A DNA stretch of 27,025 bases from a virus, in the IMG/VR virus record IMGVR_UViG_3300028802_000051, positions 1 through 27,025 of that record. The stretch is one strand, 5' to 3'. The translations under genes and the position numbers were made by a program. Shown in pieces: positions 1 to 6,935 of this stretch. The notes under the pieces were generated by a model. It was not told the DNA's origin, made no database searches, and was given only the letters and a program-made list of their open reading frames with translations. Positions within the stretch are counted from its first letter, which is position 1. The number at the start of each line of letters is the position of its first letter.

Positions 1-1
1 G

Positions 2-307
2 GAGATTGCCAGTGTGATGGGCATCTCGCTGCCGACTTTGCGCAAATGGTATACGGCTGAGCTGCTTGGGGGGCCGATCCATGCCAATTCAATGGTGGCA
101 CAAGCGCTGTTTGAGAAGGCAATGGGTACGGGTCAAGGTGCGGTCACGGCCTGCATTTTCTGGCTGAAGTGCCGGGCCAAATGGGTGGAGCCGAAGCCGT
201 GGGACGAGGTTCCGGGCCGCAAGGAGCAGTTGCAGCAGGCGGCGGCCACCGCTGGGGGCGCGCATACCGAGTGGGCGACCGACCTCGAGGTCAATCAGGT
301 CAACTAG
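2..307 (+). CDS. Phage terminase small subunit, 5' end cut by window
   Basis: The reading frame is open to the first base, so the true start lies outside the window. The visible part begins with a helix-turn-helix signature (EIASVMGISLPTLRKWY). It is followed by a segment ending in AVTACIFWLKCRAKW, a pattern typical of small terminase subunits of alphaproteobacterial siphophages. Such proteins bind the packaging site and hand the DNA to the large subunit, which is encoded two genes downstream. The C-terminus is Ala/Gln-rich and looks disordered. A plain HTH regulator is the alternative, but its position just before the large terminase favours the packaging role. Confidence 0.75.
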   Translation, partial: EIASVMGISLPTLRKWYTAELLGGPIHANSMVAQALFEKAMGTGQGAVTACIFWLKCRAKWVEPKPWDEVPGRKEQLQQAAATAGGAHTEWATDLEVNQVN

Positions 308-318
308 CGGGAAGCGTC

Positions 319-549
319 ATGGCTGAATGGCGATTGTACCTGGGCACTAAATCCACTGGCATCGTAGTCCGGCCCGATGCCAGGTACCCAAGTATGTACC
401 GGGTACATTGGCCCGATGCCAAATCATCCGAAATGGCCAATCTGACCCGCGCCAAGGATGCGGCGTGGAGTTGGGTCGCCCGGCAAGGTGGAGCGCAGGG
501 CCGATCTTTGAGATGGAAGGCCACGGAAATGCGCGCGCGGGCGGCGTAG
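319..549 (+). CDS. Small hypothetical protein (76 aa) between terminase subunits
   Basis: I choose the ATG at 319, preceded by a GGGAAG-like ribosome-binding sequence, because the longer in-frame version would overlap the small terminase gene by more than 130 bases. The product is basic and rich in Arg, Trp and Ala. I recognise no domain. It starts 11 bases after the small terminase stop and is in the same frame as the large terminase, separated from it by a TAG stop and 18 bases. Its place suggests a packaging accessory role, but that is only inference. Confidence 0.55.
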   Translation: MAEWRLYLGTKSTGIVVRPDARYPSMYRVHWPDAKSSEMANLTRAKDAAWSWVARQGGAQGRSLRWKATEMRARAA

Positions 550-567
550 AGCGATTTTGGCTACCGC

Positions 568-2310
568 ATGCTCCAACACCTAGCCCCCGTCTTTGAAAAC
601 GAACGAGCGGCCTTGCCTGCGTCTGGGCCGTCCATTGGCGCCGAGGACTGGGATACGAGCTGCCTGGACTGGGAACAGCGGATTCTGGACGGCCGGAGCC
701 TAGTCCCAGATCTGCCGCTGTACGAGGCCGAGGCGGCCAAGGCGCTGCGCTGCTTCAAGCGGCTGCGGTTGCCGGACGTGATCGGGACGCCGCGGCTGGG
801 GGATGTCTGCGGGGAATGGTTCTATCCGATCGTGGCGGCGCTGTTCGGGAGCTACGACCGGGCCGGCAATATCAGGCACATATCGGAGGTCTTTCAGCTA
901 ATACCCAAAGGGAATTCGAAGTCGACGAACGGCGGCGCGGTGATGCTGACGGCGCTGATCATCAACCCACGCCCGTCCGCAGAGTTTCTATTCGTGGCGC
1001 CCACCATCGAGATTGCGAGCATCGCGTACCGGCAAGCGAAAGGCACCATCCGGCTCGATCCTGAGCTCAGCAAGATCCTGCACGTTCAGGATCACATCCG
1101 AAAGATCACGCACCGGCAGACTGGCGCGAGCCTTCAGATTAAGGCGGCAGACACCGACGTGATCACCGGCTCACTCGCGCTCGGCACCATGATCGACGAG
1201 ACCCACGTTTTTGCCAAACGAGCCAACGCGGCGGAAATCTTCATCGAGTTGCGAGGCGCGCTGACAAAGCGCCCTGACGGATTTCTGTTCCAGACGACAA
1301 CTCAGAGCAAGGCCCCACCATCGGGCGTCTTTGCGTCCGAGTTGGCGATGGCGCGTGCGGTGCGGGACGGCAAGACGCGCATGCCGCTGCTGCCGGTGCT
1401 GTACGAACTGCCGGATCGGCTGGCGCGCGACGGCGGCTGGAAGGATCGCAAATATTGGCCGCTGGTCAATCCCAACCTCGGGCGCTCGACCAGCGAGAAC
1501 TTTCTCGCGCGCGAGATTGTGCGCGCCGAGGCTGACGGGCCGGCGGCCATTGCCTTGATTGCCAGTCAGCATTTCAATGTTCAAGTTGGGATGAGTTTGC
1601 GCGCCGACGGCTGGGCCGGCGCCAACGTCTGGGATCGTGGCGTTGAGGAAGGCTTGACGCTCGACGCGGTGCTGGCGCGCTCGGAAGCGGTGGTGGTCGG
1701 CATCGACGGCGGCGGGCTGGATGACCTGCTCGGCATAGCGGTGCTTGGGCGGGCGAAAGATGACAAGGGTTGGAGCGCCTGGACCCATGCGCTCATTTCC
1801 CCGGAGGGGTTAGAGCGGCGCAAAGCTAATACCGGGGTATACGAAAGGTTTCAGGCTGACGGCGATCTGACCATTGTCGAGGAATTGCCGGATGACATTT
1901 CGTTTGTCACGGACATCGTGGAAAAAATTAAAGGCACAAAAAAACTTGCCGGTGTCGGCGTGGACGCGATCGGGATCGGCGGCATTGTCGACGCCCTCGC
2001 AAAAATCGGCGTCACGCAAGAGGACAAACTTCTCGTCGGCATCCGCCAGGGCATCTCGCTGATGGGCGCGATCAAGACCGTCGAGCGGAAGCTGGTGGAC
2101 GGTTCGTTCAAGCACGGCGGGCAGGCGCTGATGACGTGGTGTGCCGGCAATGCGCGCATCGTGCCGACGCCGACCGGGATGCGGATTGCCAGAGATGATT
2201 CAGGTTATGGAAAGATCGATCCGCTGATGGCGCTGTTCAATGCGAGTGCATTGATGGCGACGAACCCGATGGCGCAGAAGCGGCCAGAGGTTCGGTTGTT
2301 CTTTGCCTGA
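568..2310 (+). CDS. terL: Terminase large subunit (HK97-type)
   Basis: This is the ATPase-nuclease motor that packages DNA into the prohead. At 580 aa its length suits the HK97/YmfN group. A deviant Walker A (IPKGNSKST, residues 112-120) is followed by a Walker B with the catalytic acid (LGTMIDETH, 205-213) and a coupling motif FQTTTQS (241-247). The C-terminal RNase H-like nuclease shows Asp380 (VVVGIDGGG), Asp466 (GVGVDAIG) and Asp551 (GKIDPLMAL), the expected three metal-binding acids. No good Shine-Dalgarno precedes the ATG at 568, and no other in-frame start exists after the upstream TAG at 547. Both active sites look intact. Confidence 0.95.
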   Translation: MLQHLAPVFENERAALPASGPSIGAEDWDTSCLDWEQRILDGRSLVPDLPLYEAEAAKALRCFKRLRLPDVIGTPRLGDVCGEWFYPIVAALFGSYDRAGNIRHISEVFQLIPKGNSKSTNGGAVMLTALIINPRPSAEFLFVAPTIEIASIAYRQAKGTIRLDPELSKILHVQDHIRKITHRQTGASLQIKAADTDVITGSLALGTMIDETHVFAKRANAAEIFIELRGALTKRPDGFLFQTTTQSKAPPSGVFASELAMARAVRDGKTRMPLLPVLYELPDRLARDGGWKDRKYWPLVNPNLGRSTSENFLAREIVRAEADGPAAIALIASQHFNVQVGMSLRADGWAGANVWDRGVEEGLTLDAVLARSEAVVVGIDGGGLDDLLGIAVLGRAKDDKGWSAWTHALISPEGLERRKANTGVYERFQADGDLTIVEELPDDISFVTDIVEKIKGTKKLAGVGVDAIGIGGIVDALAKIGVTQEDKLLVGIRQGISLMGAIKTVERKLVDGSFKHGGQALMTWCAGNARIVPTPTGMRIARDDSGYGKIDPLMALFNASALMATNPMAQKRPEVRLFFA

Positions 2311-2321
2311 ACGAGGAAAGC

Positions 2322-2747
2322 ATGATGCAACTCGGAGACATGAAATTGTTGCCGCATAGCGATCCGCTGAGCTTGGATATTTATGATGACGAAAGTTTGC
2401 GTGAACGTTTTCGAGATGACCCGCCTAGACTGACTTTGCCAGTCATGTGGGATTTTGACCTCACGCTTGATGATGGCACAATTTGCAAAGCTGAAGACGG
2501 ATGGGGCGGGCCGCCTGTACACGATCCGCTGACGCTATATTTGCATTTGCCCTTATCAGCAGAAGAGGAAGGTGTTGTATTTACTTGCACGCTGGAAGAA
2601 GTGATCGTCGATCTGATCGACAGTTCGCTGCCTGGAAATAGCACTGACGGCAAGGTAGACGTGACGGCGCGAGCGATATGCCAACGAATAGCTGCGCGGC
2701 TGCGGGAATTAGCCGAAAGACTTGAACAAGCCTGCGCTGCTAATTGA
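2322..2747 (+). CDS. Hypothetical acidic protein (141 aa)
   Basis: A GAGGAAAG ribosome-binding site lies just before a double ATG (2322 and 2325), and either could be used. The product is acidic, with a central beta-like stretch (MWDFDLTLDDGT) and a C-terminal amphipathic helix rich in Arg, Leu and Glu. I recognise no family. By eye its codons are less GC-biased than those of the terminase before it, which hints at a different origin. It sits between the large terminase and a minus-strand peptide gene, where phages often carry accessory genes. Confidence 0.6.
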   Translation: MMQLGDMKLLPHSDPLSLDIYDDESLRERFRDDPPRLTLPVMWDFDLTLDDGTICKAEDGWGGPPVHDPLTLYLHLPLSAEEEGVVFTCTLEEVIVDLIDSSLPGNSTDGKVDVTARAICQRIAARLRELAERLEQACAAN

Positions 2748-2754
2748 AAATGCA

Positions 2755-2791
2755 GTGAGCGGCCAATCGCGGGGGGACAAAGGCCGCTCAC
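2755..2791 (-). terminator. Hairpin, possible terminator of the minus-strand peptide gene
   Basis: Perfect 10-bp inverted repeat (GTGAGCGGCC at 2755-2764, GGCCGCTCAC at 2782-2791) with a 17-nt loop. Read on the minus strand it lies 26 bases past the stop of the 31-aa peptide gene and is followed by TGCATTTTC, a modest T-rich tail. On the + strand no T run follows. A weak intrinsic terminator for the minus-strand unit is the best reading; an RNA processing or stability hairpin on the late transcript is the alternative. Confidence 0.45.
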
Positions 2792-2817
2792 GATCATGCC
2801 ACCGCTGTCGCCGGTTG

Positions 2818-2913
2818 TTATCGCTGTGGTTGCGGCGGCTGATTGGGATTGGGTTTTCCCGGATTGGGGTTTTGCGGGTCCGGCTTGTTCGGATCGTTCG
2901 GGTCGTTTCCCAT
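2818..2913 (-). CDS. Tiny Asn/Pro-rich peptide (31 aa), antisense to the late operon
   Basis: The minus strand encodes a 31-aa peptide starting MGNDPNDPNKPDPQ and ending QPPQPQR, then TAA. A clean Shine-Dalgarno (AGAGGTG) sits 7 bases before the ATG. The peptide is made almost only of Pro, Asn, Asp, Gln and Lys in NPN/DPN steps, so it should be disordered and soluble. From memory, short peptides of this style are found in Bradyrhizobium and relatives; I know of no function. An inverted repeat abuts its ribosome-binding site and another follows its stop, so it looks like an independent unit placed between late genes. The overlapping + strand ORF here is Arg/Leu-rich and less credible. Confidence 0.6.
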   Translation of the reverse strand: MGNDPNDPNKPDPQNPNPGKPNPNQPPQPQR

Positions 2914-2926
2914 CGCTGTTCACCTC

Positions 2927-2952
2927 TGTTGTTACTCTTGCGTGTAACAACA
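2927..2952. promoter_or_regulatory. Inverted repeat, candidate operator or RNA hairpin
   Basis: Perfect 9-bp arms (TGTTGTTAC at 2927-2935, GTAACAACA at 2944-2952) around 8 bases. It lies in the 76-bp gap between the divergent 31-aa peptide gene and the protease-capsid gene. One base overlaps the peptide gene's Shine-Dalgarno. It could be an operator for a dimeric regulator controlling the peptide gene, or a hairpin in either transcript. I see no convincing -35/-10 pair beside it. Confidence 0.5.
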
Positions 2953-2989
2953 CCGCAGCGGCCAGCTAAGTTCCTGAGAGGCTGAGATC

Positions 2990-4969
2990 ATGCTCAACAG
3001 AGCTTACAGCCTGCTTGAAATCAAGCAGGTGGACGACGACGCGCGCGTGATTACCGGCATGGCATCGACACCGACGCCGGATCGATTGCAGGATGTCGTT
3101 GAGCCGACGGGGGCACAGTTCAAGCTGCCAATAGTATTGCTTTGGCAGCACGACTCGAGCCAGCCGATCGGTCATGTCACCCACGCCAAGGTCAGCAAGT
3201 CAGGCATCGAGATTGTCGCGAAGATCAAGAAAATTCTTGAACCGGGACGATTGAAGGATCGGCTTGATGAAGTCTGGCAATCAATCAAAGGGCCGATGCC
3301 GCTCGTGTCCGGTCTCTCAATCGGATTCAAAGCCATCGAGACCGCGTTCATCGAGAAGACCGATGGCATCCGATTCATCAAATGGGACTGGCTTGAACTG
3401 TCGGCCGTGACCATTCCGGCAAACGCCGAAGCCAATATCCAGACCGTGAAATCGATCGACACTGCGCAGCGGGCCGTGGCCGGCCAAGCAAAGCTGCACC
3501 GTGTCGTTCATCTCAACCCCCCCAGTGGCCTGGGACGAGCTCAACCTAAGTCCGCCCAGGAGGGCGACATGAAAACCATTGCCGAGCAGATTACAGCTTT
3601 GGAAGCCAAGCGATCCGCCAGTGCGGCGCGGATGGAAACCGTGATGCAAAAGAGCCTGGACGAGGATCGGACCTCGGACGCGGGCGAGCAGGAGGAGTTC
3701 GATAACCTCTCCAGCGAGGTCGAGGCCCTCGACAAGGATCTGGTGAGGCTGCGCAAGATCGAGCAGGCCAAGGCGTTCGCGGCCAGGCCGGTCATCAAGG
3801 CCGAGACGGCGCAGGACGGCGCGGCGGCGCGCGGCGGCTCGATCATCGTCAAGCCGCAGCCGAAGCTGGAGCCCGGCCAGTTGTTTGCCCAGAAGGTCAA
3901 ATGCCAGGCGCTGTCGCAGAAGGTCTTCCGCCCCGCGTCCGAGATCGCGGCGGAAATGTATGGCTCGGACAGCGCCATCGTTGCCGAGTTCAAGGCCAAC
4001 GTGCCGGCCGGCACGTCCATCACCGGCAACTGGGCGGCCAACCTGCACAGCGCGGAGGGCGCCGCGGTTGCTGCCTTCCTCGAGTTCCTGCGGCCGATGA
4101 CTATCCTCGGTCGCTTCGGCGTCGGTGGCGTTCCGGCGCTGCGCTCGGTGATGTTCAACACGCCGATCGTCACGCAGACCGGCGGCGGTGCCGGCTACTG
4201 GGTCGGCGAGGGCAAAGCCAAACCGCTGACCTCGTTCAACTTCGCGCGCACGACACTTCCGCCAACGAAGGTCGCCAATATCTGTGTCCTCACTGACGAG
4301 TCGATCCGTTTCAGCAATCCAAAGTCGGACCTGATCGTTCGCGACAGTCTGGCAGCGGCGTTGCGGGAACGGCTGGACATCGACTTTATCAGCCCGTCCA
4401 AGACCGCGGCGGCGGGTGTCTCGCCAGCCTCGATCACCAACGGCGCGGCGTCGATCGTATCGTCGGGCGACGATGCCGACGATATCCGCATGGACATTCG
4501 CTCGCTCTACGCCAAGTTCGCGGCCGCCAACAACCCGGTATCGAGCGGGGTGTGGATCATGTCGAGCAACAACGCGGTCGCGCTGGCGATGATGACCAAT
4601 CCGCTGGGGCAAAGCGAATTCCCCAGCATGTCAATGACGGGCGGCACGCTCAGCGGCATGCCGGTGATCGCCAGCGACTACGTCACCCAGGCGATGAACA
4701 TCGTCGTCCTGGTCAATGCCTCCGACATCTTCGTGGCCGACGATGGCGAGATCGCCATCGATACCAGCCGCGAGGCCTCGCTCGAAATGTCGGATGCGCC
4801 GGCGCACAACTCGGGCACGCCGACTCCGTCGACATCGCTGGTCAGCATGTACCAAACGAACTCGGTCGCGCTTCGCGCCGAGCGAATCATCAACTGGATG
4901 CGCGGCCGGACGCAGTCGGTTGCGTATCTGACCAGCGCTGATTGGGGCGGCCCGGTCCACACCGCCTAA
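2990..4969 (+). CDS. Prohead protease-major capsid protein fusion (HK97 family)
   Basis: One 659-aa frame holds two proteins that are normally separate. Residues 1-160 match HK97-type prohead (U35) proteases: His54 in LLWQHDSSQP, Ser110 in VSGLSIGF and the LELSAVTIPANAEA block. From Met194 a predicted coiled coil (to about 265) resembles the delta/scaffold region of HK97 capsid precursors. Residues of about 285-659 are an HK97-fold capsid ending in NSVALRAERIINW. The start at 2990 has a GAGAGG ribosome-binding sequence. An internal ATG at 3569 with its own AGGAGGG could make a free 466-aa capsid precursor. The protease would cut the scaffold part during maturation. A hairpin follows the gene. 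Confidence 0.9.
   Translation: MLNRAYSLLEIKQVDDDARVITGMASTPTPDRLQDVVEPTGAQFKLPIVLLWQHDSSQPIGHVTHAKVSKSGIEIVAKIKKILEPGRLKDRLDEVWQSIKGPMPLVSGLSIGFKAIETAFIEKTDGIRFIKWDWLELSAVTIPANAEANIQTVKSIDTAQRAVAGQAKLHRVVHLNPPSGLGRAQPKSAQEGDMKTIAEQITALEAKRSASAARMETVMQKSLDEDRTSDAGEQEEFDNLSSEVEALDKDLVRLRKIEQAKAFAARPVIKAETAQDGAAARGGSIIVKPQPKLEPGQLFAQKVKCQALSQKVFRPASEIAAEMYGSDSAIVAEFKANVPAGTSITGNWAANLHSAEGAAVAAFLEFLRPMTILGRFGVGGVPALRSVMFNTPIVTQTGGGAGYWVGEGKAKPLTSFNFARTTLPPTKVANICVLTDESIRFSNPKSDLIVRDSLAAALRERLDIDFISPSKTAAAGVSPASITNGAASIVSSGDDADDIRMDIRSLYAKFAAANNPVSSGVWIMSSNNAVALAMMTNPLGQSEFPSMSMTGGTLSGMPVIASDYVTQAMNIVVLVNASDIFVADDGEIAIDTSREASLEMSDAPAHNSGTPTPSTSLVSMYQTNSVALRAERIINWMRGRTQSVAYLTSADWGGPVHTA
3557..3571 (+). 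promoter_or_regulatory. Internal ribosome-binding site and start for the capsid part
   Basis: Inside the fusion ORF the sequence CCAGGAGGG (3557-3563, plus two leading bases) lies 5 bases before an in-frame ATG at 3569. Translation from here gives MKTIAEQITALEAKR, which is where ordinary HK97-type capsid precursors begin. The site is as good as any Shine-Dalgarno in the window, so the capsid protein may be made both alone and as a fusion to the protease. Confidence 0.65.
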
Positions 4970-4986
4970 AGGACCCGTCGCGCCAA

Positions 4987-5028
4987 GGGAGCGGGTGGAC
5001 CTCCTCCTCCCGCTCCCACTTCAGGAGG
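4987..5028 (+). promoter_or_regulatory. Hairpin whose loop can pair with the next ribosome-binding site
   Basis: Perfect 9-bp arms (GGGAGCGGG 4987-4995, CCCGCTCCC 5009-5017) enclose a 13-nt loop containing CCTCCTCCT. The next gene's Shine-Dalgarno AGGAGG (5023-5028) is complementary to that loop, so an H-type pseudoknot could hide it. There is no T run after the hairpin, so it is not an ordinary intrinsic terminator. It could lower translation of the genes after the capsid, which are needed in far fewer copies. Function is inferred from complementarity only. Confidence 0.45.
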
Positions 5029-5035
5029 ATCGCCG

Positions 5036-5362
5036 ATGAAACTGCGCAGGCTGATCACGACCAAGCCGCACAAGTACGGCACCCGGCACCTGACTGCCGG
5101 CGAGGAATACGAGGTGCCGGTGCGGCACGCACTCGCCCTGGTCGCGGGCAAGAAGGCGAAGTTCGCCGACACCAAGCCGGTTCGCGCCGCAAAGGTTGAG
5201 GAAACATCCGTGCCTGACTCCGACGATAGTATCGCCGGTGCCGTCCCGACCGAGGCGGCAATCGATCGCCTGCGCATGGAGGCGACGCAGCTCGGTATCG
5301 ATATCGACGGACGCTGGGGTTTGGCCCGGCTGCAGCATGAGATCGCGCAGGCCAAACGCTGA
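5036..5362 (+). CDS. Small phage protein with SAP/LEM-like C-terminus (108 aa)
   Basis: A strong AGGAGG lies 7 bases before the ATG. The N-terminal half (residues 1-50) is a small basic beta-rich segment including RHLTAGEEYEVP. The C-terminal 35 residues (EAAIDRLRMEATQLGIDI, then RWGLARLQHEIAQA) resemble the short helix-extended-helix/SAP or LEM-like motif seen in many phage head-region proteins. That motif binds DNA or RNA or acts as a small docking domain. Its stop overlaps the portal start (TGATG), so the two are likely translationally coupled. Its exact role is unknown. Confidence 0.65.
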   Translation: MKLRRLITTKPHKYGTRHLTAGEEYEVPVRHALALVAGKKAKFADTKPVRAAKVEETSVPDSDDSIAGAVPTEAAIDRLRMEATQLGIDIDGRWGLARLQHEIAQAKR

Positions 5363-6765
5363 TGCGAATTTTCGGGTTGCCGGTCCCTTTTACCGGCGAG
5401 AAACGAAAGGCGCTGAACTCGCTGCCGATGGATCGCGGCGGCTGGTATCCGCTGATCCGCGAGCCGTTCACCGGCGCCTGGCAGCGCAACCTTGAGATCA
5501 ATGTCGATACCGCGGCATCGTTTCATGCCGACTTCGCCTGCAAAACTTTGATCGCGCGCGACATCGCCAAGCTGCGCGTCAAGCTGGTCGAGAAGGACAA
5601 GAACGATATCTGGTCGGAGACGACCAGCCCGGCATTCAGCCCAGTGCTGCGGCGGCCGAACGAATATCAGACCAGGAATCAATTCTGGGAATGCTGGGTG
5701 CTGTCCAAGCTGTCGCGCGGCAATACCTATGTTCTGAAAGTGCGCGACGATCGTAACGTCGTCACTGGCCTGCATGTACTCGATCCGACGCGAGTGCAGC
5801 CGCTGGTGTCTGACGATGGTGCGGTGTTCTATCGCCTCTCCAGCGACAACCTTGCGGGTATCGATGACATCGTGGTCCCCGCGCGCGAGATCATCCACGA
5901 CCGTTTTAATTGCCTGTTTCATCCGCTGGTCGGCACGCCGCCGGTTTTTGCCAGCGGTCTCGCCTCGATGGTTGCAATCAACGGGCAGAAAGCCTCCGCG
6001 CTGCTGTTTGAAAATGCCTCGGTGCCTGGCGGCATTCTGACATTGCCCGGCGAGGTCAACCAAGAAGAGGAACAACGGTTCAAGGAACAATGGGAATTGC
6101 GGTTCTCGCGCTCGAACCTCGGTCGTGTCGCGGTCATGACCGGCGGTGTCAAATACGAAAAAATGACGATGACCAACCTCGAAGTGCAGATGATCGAAAA
6201 TCTGAAATGGTCGGCCGAAGTCGTCTGCAGCGTCTATCACGTGCCGCCGTACAAGGTCGGCGTCGGCGTGCTGCCAACTTACAACAATGTCCAGGCGCTT
6301 AACGTCGAGTACTACTCGCAGGCGCTGCAATCGCATATCGAGGAAATTGAGGAGGCGCTCGATCACTCGCTCGGCATCGGCTGGGGCATTGGCATCGGCA
6401 CTGAGTTCGACACCGAGAACCTGCTGCGCATGGACAGCATCACGCTGGTCACGACCATCCGCGATGCAGTCGGCGCCGGTGTGATGGCGCCGAACGAGGG
6501 CCGCGCCAAGTTCGATCTCAAGCCGGTCGCGGGCGGCGACAGTCCCTTCCTGCAGCAGCAATACTATTCCCTTGAGGCGCTGGCCAAGCGCGACGCCCAG
6601 GACGATCCGTTCAAGCCGGCAACCCCGCCGGCGCCGCCGCAGCCAGAAACACCAGCTGCAGAGGATAAGCCAGCCGAGCCCGCACCGAAGCCGCCCGCCG
6701 CAAAGGCCGACATCGCAGCACAGTTCACGCGGGCATTGCAGGCCGTATATCGCGAGGCCGCATGA
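5362..6765 (+). CDS. Phage portal protein (HK97 family)
   Basis: The 467-aa product matches the portal family that forms the ring at the capsid vertex through which DNA enters. Diagnostic blocks are GNTYVLKVRD, the VLDPTRVQPL segment, PAREIIHDRF and the C-terminal region SVYHVPPYKVGV with NNVQALNVEYYSQALQ. The last 60 residues are rich in Pro, Ala and Lys and probably disordered. It is unusual in lying after the capsid gene rather than between terminase and protease. Its end overlaps the next small gene by four bases (ATGA). Confidence 0.92.
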   Translation: MRIFGLPVPFTGEKRKALNSLPMDRGGWYPLIREPFTGAWQRNLEINVDTAASFHADFACKTLIARDIAKLRVKLVEKDKNDIWSETTSPAFSPVLRRPNEYQTRNQFWECWVLSKLSRGNTYVLKVRDDRNVVTGLHVLDPTRVQPLVSDDGAVFYRLSSDNLAGIDDIVVPAREIIHDRFNCLFHPLVGTPPVFASGLASMVAINGQKASALLFENASVPGGILTLPGEVNQEEEQRFKEQWELRFSRSNLGRVAVMTGGVKYEKMTMTNLEVQMIENLKWSAEVVCSVYHVPPYKVGVGVLPTYNNVQALNVEYYSQALQSHIEEIEEALDHSLGIGWGIGIGTEFDTENLLRMDSITLVTTIRDAVGAGVMAPNEGRAKFDLKPVAGGDSPFLQQQYYSLEALAKRDAQDDPFKPATPPAPPQPETPAAEDKPAEPAPKPPAAKADIAAQFTRALQAVYREAA

Positions 6766-6935
6766 TGGATGACAGCGACATTACCGAACTGGCTAAGGGT
6801 ATGGTCCCGTTCGTGCGCGAATGCGTCGCCGAGGCAACCATGATATCGCCCGAGCTCGCCGAGCAAGTGGCCCTTGCCGTGCGGATGCTGCACGAATCGC
6901 CGCCGCTCAAGCAACAAGAGCCCGGCAACTCGTAA
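6762..6935 (+). CDS. Small hypothetical protein (57 aa)
   Basis: Starts at ATG 6762 within the ATGA junction with the portal gene; the next codon is also ATG. The product is acidic at the N-terminus and mostly helical (ITELAKGMVPFVRE, SPELAEQVALAVRM), with a polar tail. Its stop abuts the ATG of the collagen-like gene. I recognise no family. The tight packing on both sides and coding-like composition support a real gene, perhaps a small head component. Confidence 0.6.
   Translation: MMDDSDITELAKGMVPFVRECVAEATMISPELAEQVALAVRMLHESPPLKQQEPGNS

Noticed and set aside
2755-2791. Hairpin as an intrinsic terminator of the + strand packaging genes
   Set aside because: No T run follows on the + strand; the T-rich side is on the minus strand.
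2722-2985. Plus-strand ORF (87 aa) just before the capsid gene
   Set aside because: Composition (Arg/Leu/Ser runs) is not protein-like, it overlaps the end of the 141-aa gene, and the opposite strand has a better peptide gene with a Shine-Dalgarno.
3317-4612. Long minus-strand ORF (431 aa) opposite the capsid gene
   Set aside because: It is Arg/His/Asp-rich, has no recognisable domain and mirrors a clear capsid gene. Such long antisense frames are common in GC-rich DNA.
4966-6561. Long minus-strand ORF (531 aa) opposite the portal gene
   Set aside because: It runs antisense to an intact portal gene, with His/Arg/Asp-rich composition and no ribosome-binding site or motif.
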